From Apostichopus japonicus (lineage: Eukaryota > Echinodermata > Holothuroidea > Aspidochirotida > Stichopodidae), in NCBI RefSeq assembly GCF_037975245.1, contig NC_092576.1, positions 17,380,111-17,444,110 of the forward strand: DNA of 64,000 nt, written 5' to 3'. A model generated the notes under the pieces. That model did not search any database, had not been told where the DNA came from, and worked only from the letters and a program-made list of their open reading frames with translations. Positions 56,073 through 64,000 of the stretch are shown here, piece after piece. A program made the translations under genes and the position numbers. Each line of letters opens with the position of its first letter. Within the stretch, counting starts at the first letter, position 1.

Positions 56073-56144
56073 GACCTGTTGGTCTAGTGGCATGATTCAC
56101 GCTTAGGGTGCGAGAGGTCCCCGGTTCAACTCCCGGATAGGCCC
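56073..56144 (+). pseudogene. tRNA-Pro (AGG) degenerate copy
   Basis: 72 nt with tRNA-Pro layout and anticodon AGG. It has mismatches in the acceptor stem (A2:C71), the anticodon stem (CACGC against GCGAG) and the T stem. The B-box GGTTCAACTCC deviates from consensus. Probably non-functional. Confidence 0.75.
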
Positions 56145-56497
56145 TTGTTTTAATTTCCTATTTTATTTTTCAATTTTATATTGTTTGTTGGTAGTTCTTC
56201 TTGACGTAGCAAACGAAATCGTTCTTCGTTTTCTAAGTATTTATTTCTTTTATGCGATTTTTTTACAACAGTGCGACTTTGTCCACTCCTTATAAATATC
56301 GTCTCGAGTTTAATCCTTTAGTTTGGTAATAGATTGTATTTCACAAAAGGGTTAAAGCTTGTTTACTATTTTCTGATTTTATTTATGTTCTTCCAACACA
56401 AGTATTTCATTAGAGTCTGCATACAAAAGATGTTATTAAATAGCAATTTAGCTATATATGTGTTTACAATGGTTGGAATAAGTTTTGTTACATCAGC

Positions 56498-56569
56498 GGC
56501 CTGTTGGTCTAGTGGCATGATTCTCGCTTTGGGTGCGAGAGGTCCCGGGTTCGATTCCCGGATAGGCCC
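56498..56569 (+). tRNA. tRNA-Pro (anticodon TGG)
   Basis: Complete 72-nt cloverleaf. Acceptor GGCCTGT/ATAGGCC, A-box TGGTCTAGTGG, anticodon arm CTCGC-TTTGGGT-GCGAG, T arm CCGGG-TTCGATT-CCCGG with B-box GGTTCGATTCC. A T-run terminator follows within 20 nt. CCA is not encoded, as is normal in eukaryotes. Confidence 0.92.
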
Positions 56570-56824
56570 TTGTATAATTTCCTATTTTTTTCAATTCTAT
56601 ATGGTTCAATTCATATCAATTCAATTCAGTTCTATATAGTTCTTCATTAACATAACAAATGTAGTCGTTAATTCTTCGTTTTCAAAGTTATATATCTTTT
56701 ACGCGAATTGTTCACAACAGGGCGACTTTTTCCACTGCTATTTGATAACGTCTCAAGTTTTATCATTTAGTTTCGTAGTAGATTGTATTTTCACAAACGG
56801 GTTTAACGGTGTTACTATTTTCTG

Positions 56825-57125
56825 ATTACATTGATGTTAAATATTAGTAAAATATTCAAAAAGCATCTAACCAAAGACGTAATATCTAGTTATTAATAAG
56901 TCATCCATTCATTGGCACGATAACAAATTATTATTGTACATATTATTACCATATAGTATTCTTTGATTGTCGAATTATTCTATTCTGTATTGATATGTAA
57001 ACACTTTTCTTCTTTTCTTTATACAGGAAGTCTTCTACTTTGTAAAGCTGTTGTACGCTGTTTAGAAGACTTCCTTCACACTGTAAATTAACACGTGAAA
57101 AACAAATAAATCAAATCAGATCAAA
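56825..57125 (+). mobile_element. LINE 3' tail inserted between tRNA-Pro units
   Basis: About 300 bp that interrupt the array unit, ending AACAAATAAATCAAATCAGA, a tail type seen in CR1/L2-like LINEs. ATGTT at both edges may be a target duplication. Includes an 11-bp inverted pair GGAAGTCTTCT/AGAAGACTTCC at about 57028-57075. No coding part. Confidence 0.55.
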
Positions 57126-57234
57126 TGTTCTTCAAACACAAATAATTCATTTGAGTCTGCATACAACGAATGTTAAAACATAACAATATAGCTATATATG
57201 TTAGCACTGGTTGAATACGTGTTATTACACCAGC

Positions 57235-57306
57235 GGCCTGTTGGTCTAGTGGCATGATTCTCGCTTAGGGTGCGAGAGGTCCCGGGTTCGATTCCCGGAT
57301 AGGCCC
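57235..57306 (+). tRNA. tRNA-Pro (anticodon AGG)
   Basis: Complete 72-nt cloverleaf identical to the copy at 56498 apart from the anticodon loop (TTAGGGT). A and B boxes intact. TTTT terminator starts five bases after the gene. Confidence 0.92.
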
Positions 57307-57656
57307 TTGTTTTAATTTTCTATTTTATTTTACGATGTTATATGGTTTGTTTGTAGTTCTTCATTTAACGTAGCCTGAAGTCGTTCTTCGTTTTCTTAGT
57401 ATTTTTTCTTTTATGCGATTTTTTTTTTTACAATAATGCGACTTCTTCCAATGCTTATAGATAACGTCTCAAATTTTATCCTTTAGTTTTGTAGTAGATT
57501 GTATTTTAACAAACGGGAGGAAGCTTGTTTACTATTTTCTGATTTTGATTTATGTTCTTCCAACATAAGTATTTCATTTGAGTCTGCATACAACGAATGT
57601 AATAAAAAAAAGATATGTGTGTTAGCACTGCTTGGAATACGTTTTATTACATCAGC

Positions 57657-57719
57657 GGCCTGTTGGTCTAGTGGCATGATTCTCGCTTTGGGTGCGAGAG
57701 GTCACCGGTTCAATTCCCT
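57657..57719 (+). pseudogene. tRNA-Pro (TGG) with deleted 3' acceptor strand
   Basis: Matches the intact copies up to TTCAATTCCC, then jumps straight to TTGTTTTAATTT. Ten bases (GGATAGGCCC) are missing, with CCC at both sides of the break. It lacks the 3' acceptor strand and the end of the T stem, so it cannot fold. Confidence 0.88.
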
Positions 57720-58759
57720 TGTTTTAATTTCCTATTTTATTTTCAATTTTATATTGTTTGTTGGTAGTTCTTCTTGAACGTAGCAAACGATGTCGTTCTT
57801 AGCTTCCTAATTTTTTGCTTTTATTCGATTCTTCCATCTTCCATTATATATAATGCCAACAGGTACAATCACTGCCTCCGAAGTACGACACTGTCGTAAG
57901 AGAGCGCAAAGGATGTACTGGCATGAGATTACTGGGTGTCTTCCTGTTCCTTCTTGTCATCGTGGGAATTGCAGTCGGTATTACGTACGCAGTTCGATGG
58001 GAAGAGGTGAGAATCTCCCAGAAAAGAGTATCTTTCGGCGGGTGGCCGAAGTTTATTGTAGTGCCATACATTTTCTTGTGCTTAACTCAGAGGTGGATCA
58101 AGGGAGTGGGGCCCAGGGGGCCATTTTGCCCCTCTTCGAAACTTCTTATTCCCCCGTTTTTTTTTGTTTTTTTTTTACTAAACATGAGATGCAAACATAG
58201 TTTTGTCCCACAACAAGGTGTATGAGATAGTTAAGACGTTTTGCTCCGACAAATCTCACTTTTACCGATGGTTTCTTGTCCGCGCTATTTCGCTAGTCAT
58301 TCCGGAATATATGCAATGATTAAAGGGACTGTCTACTCAACGTTTACTTATCTTTCTATATACGTAGTGATTTCGCTGGTTACCACGGTAACAGAGCAAT
58401 ACACAAGAACCCGCACGAGAACATGCATAATTTCTTTACCTGGATTCCCACTCCTAACTAAACAAGAAGACAAAAACACATCTATATTATTGTACATCAT
58501 ATAGAATGATATGGTCTTCGACGTGATTTTATTACTGCTTTGTTTTCCTTTTAAGATATTTAATATTCATATGATTTAATATCTCACTAATTTTATATTT
58601 ATTTCTTTGTTTACAGGGTTTCAAACCAGGTAAGAATTTTGCAGTAATCTTTAGTAGTACACAAATTGAGAAAGATATACGAATAATGACTCAGCTCTTA
58701 CAACGAAAGTGGTCTTCAGCAACGGGAACAAGCTATCTACTTGAGGTGTAAACTTGAAT

Positions 58760-59720
58760 ACAGGAGCGCAGGAGCGCAGGAGCGTAATGCTGGCATCGAG
58801 ACACGGGTTATTATGGCCATGAGTGGACACAGAAACGAGAGCAGTATAAATAGTTACTGCCAAGATGCATCTAATTCACAGAAACGATCTTGTTCAAAAG
58901 TCTTGCAAGATGCCATCAGAGGTAAAGGACGCGAAAACATGGATCCGCACTCGAGTCTAGGCCAAAGTGTAGGCTGCACAGCTGTTGCCTCCAACAATGA
59001 CATTAACGTTACTGCTGCTGTTAGGGCTGAAACGTCTAACATGTCCAAACTGTTTTCCAAATGTTCTTTCCAAAGTCCTGTGAATGTTTACTTCCAAAAT
59101 TCATAGTGATATCCGTATTAAAACACCAAACAGTTGTGGATGCTTTGAGTTTAAATATATCCAGTATATGTCAGTAATTAAATGTTCGCAAGGCCGTTAT
59201 GTTGCTCATAGTGTTATAAATTTAAAGTTAAACGACCGCAGTGCCAAGCACTGTGTAGTATGTACGTTCAAGTGAGTGTACGTACGTACCGTACGTGTTC
59301 ATTACAAGGCCTACTATGTTATCGTATGACTGTATACCATACGTACATGTTTGTCCCTAGAATGGGTACTATGGGAACCAGAAGCTGTAGGGTATTGATA
59401 TGATGAAGCCAACTAGTAATTGTTTGTAGTTCCTTGATATTGAGACCTTTCAAAAATAGTTTTATGGCCGCAATATTGCCAAACATTAGTTAAAATGTTA
59501 TTATGGTTCATCTTTTATGAATGACAGCCTTTCAAAGACGTTTCCTTTATAATTATTCACTATCGTTCAGTATTACTTTATAATTGCACATGTACATTGT
59601 TATGCTGGTTGTTAATCGTTAATTCGACTTACGGGGCATCACTTTAATAAATCTTTGGTTATATGTAACCAAATATGTTTTGTTTTATGATTTTCCCCCC
59701 ACACAAATGGTAGTGTATGA
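58760..59720 (+). mobile_element. Crypton-like tyrosine recombinase 3' fragment
   Basis: The frame ending at 59106 contains MAMSGHRNESSINSYCQDAS and then KRSCSKVL. The GHR...S..SY pattern is the box-II His/Arg and nucleophile Tyr region of Crypton/KCTD-type tyrosine recombinases. The tail beyond (PHSSLGQSVGCTAVASNNDI) is Ser/Asn-rich. The upstream recombinase part is missing. Three GGAGCGCA-like tandem repeats mark the left junction near 58760-58785. Absent from copy 1. Gene intron 3 of gene B. Confidence 0.6.
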
Positions 59721-59726
59721 ATGAAC

Positions 59727-59903
59727 GGGGTTAATGAACGGTCTAGCGTGCGTTACTCACATGATTAATGCACTCCGGGTGTGAATGCTATCGCTGGATG
59801 CACTCGGGCTCCGCTACGCTCCGCCCTCGTGCATCGCTTGCATTATCCCCCGATCGTGCATTAATCCTGTGAGTAACGCACGCTAGACCGTTGATTAACC
59901 CCT
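59727..59903. mobile_element. short palindromic MITE
   Basis: A 46-bp left arm (GGGGTTAATGAACGGTCTAG then CGTGCGTTACTCACA) is matched in reverse complement at 59858-59903 with two mismatches. The 85-bp centre holds CTCCGCTACGCTCCGCCCTC, itself partly self-complementary. No coding potential. Absent from copy 1. Confidence 0.75.
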
Positions 59904-60345
59904 TATTAAAATACCCAATCTTAAAGCGAAGACTTGAAAACCTTGAACTGATGTCTTCTTTACGAAACGAGAAAACTTCTATAACTATAACTAGATATAT
60001 TTATATATATTCTCTCACCTGACCGCTCTAGAAATGTGGTGACAGAAGGTGGTGACGTCATTTACGACAGACCAGATGATGACTACGAATGGAAAGACGG
60101 CAAAAGTCGACCTGGAGATCATGACGGTCACCATGGCGATCATCCCGGGGACCCTGACGGACACCATGGCGATCATCCAGGGCATCATGACGGTCACCAT
60201 GGAGATCATCCAATCGATCCTACTGGCGATGGACGCCCAGATGATGGCGACCACGGCCGACCTGAACCTACAGAAAGACCGCCCCCAATTGACTACATCG
60301 GGACGCGACCTCCTCTGATTGGAAGACCCGAAGACGGACATGACG

Positions 60346-60580
60346 ACCACGGACATGATGACGATACAGACGACAGTTCTGAAGATCATGACGGCCGTCC
60401 ACACCACGGAGATGATGACGATACAGACTACAGTTCTGAAGATCATGACGGCCGTCCACACCACGGAGATGACGACGATACAGACGACAGTTCTGAAGAT
60501 CATGACGGCCGTCCACACCACGGAGATGATGACGATACAGACGACAGTTCTGAAGATCATGACGGCCGTCCACACCACGG
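60346..60580 (+). repeat. coding minisatellite of gene B (four 57-bp units)
   Basis: Same 19-residue unit as gene A, four copies. All have the Asp-rich form; the first reads HDDDT, the second DYSSED. None has the HGNAT form. The upstream 30-bp decapeptide units are also kept. Confidence 0.9.
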
Positions 60581-60821
60581 TAATGACGACGGCGAGGATG
60601 ACGATGATGATAAAATCAACCACAGGAATCTGAACAATCCTCCTTTCCGAAGTATTAATCAATGGAAATCTGAGAGAGCAGGTAGAGAGAAAATAGTCGC
60701 TCAGCGTCGACCAATTCAGGCACGCCCTGCCTATCAGGGAAGAAGTAGAGCCGAGACTGAAGAGGCCAGATACGGTCACGACTACGGACATAGCAGGAAA
60801 CAGTATCGTAAACGTGCCTAG

Positions 60822-62595
60822 ACGTGTTTGGTAGTACCTTCAAAGTATTATAGTAGGCATCATCACGCATTAATATTGTATTAATAATTCATGATCATCA
60901 CGCATTAATAATGTATTAATAATTCATGATCATCACGCAATAATATTGTATTAAGAATTCATGATCATCAGGCATTAATAAATGTATTAATAATTCATTA
61001 CCAATGTCAGTTAAGTGATTATTTTCCCCATTTTAACGCAGAGAATAGTAAATTAATTTTGCTTGAACGGCGTAAAATGTTCGGTAATATATTCACCCAT
61101 CAAAGCATGATTTTTTTGTATGAAATTGCTGAGCGATGTTTTGTTGTTATCCGTTAAATGATGTTTCCAACGACTTTAAGTTTTATCTTTAATAAAAGAC
61201 GCGACGCCCAGTATTTTTGGTATGGAATGAGGAAAATAAAGAGAAATAAAAAATGAAAGCAAAATAGGGGCAGTCTACTCAAATAAGGCAATGTGTATTG
61301 AAGAAAGTACTACAAGAAGAACTAGACCGAGTTCTAAAAGTTTGCTTCTACTTGTAGATGTCATCCTTTGTATAAATAATCTGTTAGTCGGCTCGTATCT
61401 AGGTTCAGAAGGGACTTACCATGCCGCACTCCTCAATGGCAGAAATCTACGCCGCGTCCATCTGTCCCAGCATCATATGTACAAACAAAAATGTCACAAT
61501 TGACAGGCCACCAGTGTTGTTTCCTTGTTAAATTCTTGTCGGTGCCTCTCAAACTCAGAATTCTTTGCAATATGGCCTGCCTTTATGACCAGAGGAGAAT
61601 GCTTTACGACCTTATCTGATGCATTTCTAGAGAATTATCATTGAGTAAACTGGCATTGTTTTGTGTCAATTTGATCCTCTTCATTAGTTGTCTCAAATTC
61701 ATTTTTTTAGAGAAGAAATTTAAATTTAATGTCTAGACTTTGTTTTTCACATATTTTTCAACAATTCTGTAAAGTGTTTGGAAAAAAAGTCGAAGTATAA
61801 AATAAATTGAAGATCTTTGCATTGCAATGACAGAATGTTCGTTGAATATTTAATATTCTCAAACTCGTTTTAAAATGTGGGTAAGTGGGTAAACGCTGCA
61901 AAGAGCTTTAAGTTCACACATGTTATTTACGTCCTGTTTAGGGTTCCATCGGCGGTGGGATGGGGAGGGGCGAGGGGAGCCACTGCCTTCGAGCGTCATC
62001 TTGAGGGACATGTGACGCTGCTTGAGGGACGGCTAACTCAAAAAACACATTAATGCTTCCCGACAATACGGATCCGTTTTGGGTTCTGTACCACGAATTA
62101 CAGTATTTTGATTTTTTCAGTGTAACTTGAACTTTTGAAGTACAATTTACTCTTTGACATTTCTCATTAAAATTTCACTGTTTTTAATTACCACGTTTCT
62201 TTAATATTCCAACAAAAAGAACACTTTAAGAACTACAAAATTGAAATATTGGCACATCTAATTTATGAAAACGTAAAGTTTTGACCCTTGAAGTTAGTTT
62301 TTCCGAAAATAAATTTAATGATGCAACCTGATTGTGGTCTCAATACAAGTCACTTTATCGTACCCTTTGGGTTGTTAATATTCAGATGTTTCGCAAAATA
62401 ATATTGGTGTGTGCTGTAATTCACCCAAACTAACAACTTTCAACAGAGACGCGATCTAAATAGGCCAATCACAGCTTCTTTTGAAAATGGCGTCCTCTTC
62501 TGTAAAACAAGACCTATATGTTACTCGATGCTCTTCAAGACGTATAATGGAGGGAATCTACTATTACAGAACAGCACACACACACATATATATTG

Positions 62596-62628
<33 letters not shown>

Positions 62629-62640
62629 CATATGTTTATA
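60822..62640 (+). other. gene B 3' UTR and spacer
   Basis: Four tandem copies of the CACGCATTAATAATGTATTA unit (60860-61000), one more than in gene A. Collinear with 43599-45386; contains a 30-bp insertion near 61165-61200 (TTTAAGTTTTATCTTTAATA). No gene seen. Confidence 0.55.
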
Positions 62641-62746
62641 TGTTGGAAAATCCAGAACAGTGAAAAAACTTCCAGCCTCCACCGGGATTCGAGCCCGGGC
62701 CTCCCGCTTTACATGCAGACACCCTAACCACTAGGCTATGGACGAA
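62641..62746 (-). mobile_element. tRNA-derived SINE, family 3 (copy-2 orthologue)
   Basis: Same insertion site as 45387-45491; differs by a few substitutions, such as CCACCGGGATTCGAG against CCACCAGGATTCGAG. Flanked by (TA)n on the left. Confidence 0.75.
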
Positions 62747-63338
62747 ATATATATTTACAATGCGGATTAGTACAATTCAACGCCAAATAATAAATCAATT
62801 CAAGGAGAAATTAACATTTGTTCTGTAATTGCTTAACCGTGTACAATTATTTCTTCTTCATTAAACGTATAAGTAATCTAACGTGGACAATTTTTACTTC
62901 GTGTCATAAAGAAACATTTGTACGTGTCGTTATTAAATTGATATAACCCGGATCCTGTCTTTATTACGTCACGGCTGCAGTCTTCCATATCCACGTGCTA
63001 CCGTATACATCTGACTCCAAAATTAAGTGTATTATTTTCAAATTGTCACATAAGCATAACGACGTGTTCTAAATTCAGTAAGAAATGATTACTTTCGTTA
63101 ACAAGAAATATTACCAACATTCCTTGTATAGTAACAACGCCACGGCATGGATTTAACTCATGACAGTTGTTTTTGGAAAGGGAGGGAGGGAAGAAGGAAG
63201 GAGAGGGACAGAAGAAGGAAAGGGGAAGAGCAGGGTCAAGGGTAGGGGTAACGAGATGGGAACTGGGGAGGGAAAGGTCATGGGAAGAGAGGAGGGAGGG
63301 AGGAAGACAGGAAGGAAGGAGAGGGATTGAATAAGGGC

Positions 63339-63506
63339 CTATTCCTTTGATAAAACACATAAAACAACTAAAACAACCACACCCATTATCGTGGCGACGA
63401 TACACATTATCCAGCCGATGGTGATCGCTTGGTTAGCTAAGCTACGGGCTTCTTCCGCAGCATGTCTTGCCGCGACCATATCACCGTAAGAGGCTCGAAT
63501 GCGTGC
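63339..63506 (-). CDS. CD225/dispanin (IFITM-like), copy 2, last exon only
   Basis: 168 nt, equal in length to the copy 1 last exon and with intact acceptor, frame and stop. Encodes ASYGDMVAARHAAEEARSLA and the final membrane segment ending LCVLSKE. Changes from copy 1: R to S in the loop, S to W before the membrane segment, and GYL to CVL near the end. The remaining exons lie beyond the window edge, so whether the whole copy is intact cannot be told. Confidence 0.75.
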   Translation of the reverse strand, partial: ARIRASYGDMVAARHAAEEARSLANQAITIGWIMCIVATIMGVVVLVVLCVLSKE

Positions 63507-64000
63507 CTGTTGAAGAACAGAAAAATGGCAATTTTAAGCCTGTTCTAGCTTGCTGGATTAAGACTCACTTCGGTCATCGTTACGTGGGAAACCGTTGATA
63601 GTTCATTGGCAGTGTGTACGTGTGCTTCAGACTAGGCCTGATCAAGATTATTATCCCTATACAAATCCCTATAGTCTCGACATGTAATGTAAAGGGAGAT
63701 GAAATACTGTACTTCAACCCACATCAGATATGTGAGGATGGGTGTGTCATTTCGCTGGTTGGCGAGGGGAAAGTCATGAATAATTCATTATCTTTACAGA
63801 AATATCAAGTATGTACGCTTTTCACCGCTAGTGATCACAAAATAATGTTCGGTGCAAATTGGCATAAAGCTATGGACATATACATATGTTTCGTCATTCC
63901 ACAAAGATAATACATGGGAGAGTTGAATTCCTTGCGCCGCTAGATCTGGGTCGTTTGTGACAGGGAAGAACTTATACGCAATGCACAGGCCCATTTATCA

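Larger units (their letters stand above)
55860..57840 (+). repeat. tandem array of four tRNA-Pro units
   Basis: Four direct repeats of about 425 bp (the second spacing is 737 bp because of a LINE tail insertion). Each has an upstream TTTCATTTGAGTCTGCATAC, a TTAGCACTGGTT block and one tRNA-Pro-like gene, then TTTTAATTTCCTATTTTATT. The array is wholly absent from the same intron in copy 1. Confidence 0.85.
54458..60821 (+). pseudogene. His/Asp-rich membrane protein, gene B, with broken first exon
   Basis: Paralogue of gene A. The exon 1 remnant, 54458-54500, has lost the start codon at the LTR junction. It carries TAG at 54483-54485 where gene A has GAG. Exons 57863-58006 and 58617-58629 are intact; the microexon encodes GFKP instead of GCKP. 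Exon 4 ends at 60821 and is open only if splicing uses the AG at 60044-60045. The old acceptor (60030-60031) now gives EMW then stop, because of a 5-bp insertion. From exon 2 on, 933 nt remain in frame. Four 19-aa units are present instead of seven, none with the NAT sequon. Either a pseudogene or a gene with a new promoter starting at the internal Met of exon 2. The first AATAAA is changed to AATATA; the second, at 61235, is kept. Confidence 0.75.
54457..64000. repeat. tandem segmental duplication, copy 2 (continues beyond window)
   Basis: Direct-orientation copy of 34840-46790. It begins within gene exon 1, next to the truncated LTR element. Private insertions relative to copy 1: about 54892-55283 (unknown), TA tracts at 55542-55770, the tRNA-Pro array at 55860-57840, and about 58765-59905 (Crypton-like fragment plus palindromic MITE). 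Exons, the 3' UTR repeats, the SINE and the purine tract are all conserved. Confidence 0.87.

Overview
The window is eukaryotic nuclear DNA from an animal. Coding sequence is split into short exons with GT/AG borders. Introns are long and AT-rich, and they are full of microsatellites, tRNA-derived SINEs, MITEs, LINEs and Penelope-like elements. Gene content and repeat types fit an invertebrate deuterostome, perhaps an echinoderm, but the species is inference only. No bacterial operons, CRISPR arrays or viral genomes were seen.

Layout. (1) 2655-14040, minus strand: a complete 14-exon DDX51-type DEAD-box RNA helicase (2268 nt of joined coding sequence, 755 aa). (2) 15254-25210, plus strand: a complete 7-exon GTPBP6/HflX-type GTPase (1590 nt, 529 aa). 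The two start codons face away from each other across about 1.2 kb, so they may share a promoter region. Each gene carries a recent partial tandem duplication of an exon edge. (3) 25.2-34.8 kb: a repeat-rich interval with a Penelope-like element, a zinc-finger gene fragment, an L1/Tx1-type LINE with a single in-frame stop, a TIR MITE and several SINEs. (4) 34812-49393: a gene pair. The plus-strand gene A encodes a 397-aa single-pass membrane protein with a cytosolic PPxY motif and a large His/Asp-rich repeat ectodomain. The minus-strand gene encodes a 133-aa CD225/dispanin (IFITM-like) protein. (5) 49.9-54.4 kb: a rearranged Penelope-like element with a hammerhead-ribozyme-like repeat, a long ATT microsatellite and the 5' end of an LTR retrotransposon. 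(6) 54.46 kb to the window end: a second tandem copy of the gene pair. Gene B has a broken first exon, and only the last exon of CD225 copy 2 falls inside the window. Copy 2 also carries a 2-kb tRNA-Pro array and a Crypton-like recombinase fragment that copy 1 lacks.

Comparing the two copies works as a natural experiment. Gene A intron 1 holds a 5.4-kb insertion bounded by long inverted repeats, and copy 2 preserves the empty site. Inside the insertion is a decayed SGNH-hydrolase-like reading frame and no transposase that I can recognise. Exon joins were deduced by hand from splice sites and reading phase. The four full-length models (DDX51, GTPBP6, gene A, CD225 copy 1) each sum to a whole number of codons. 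No transcript or database evidence was available.
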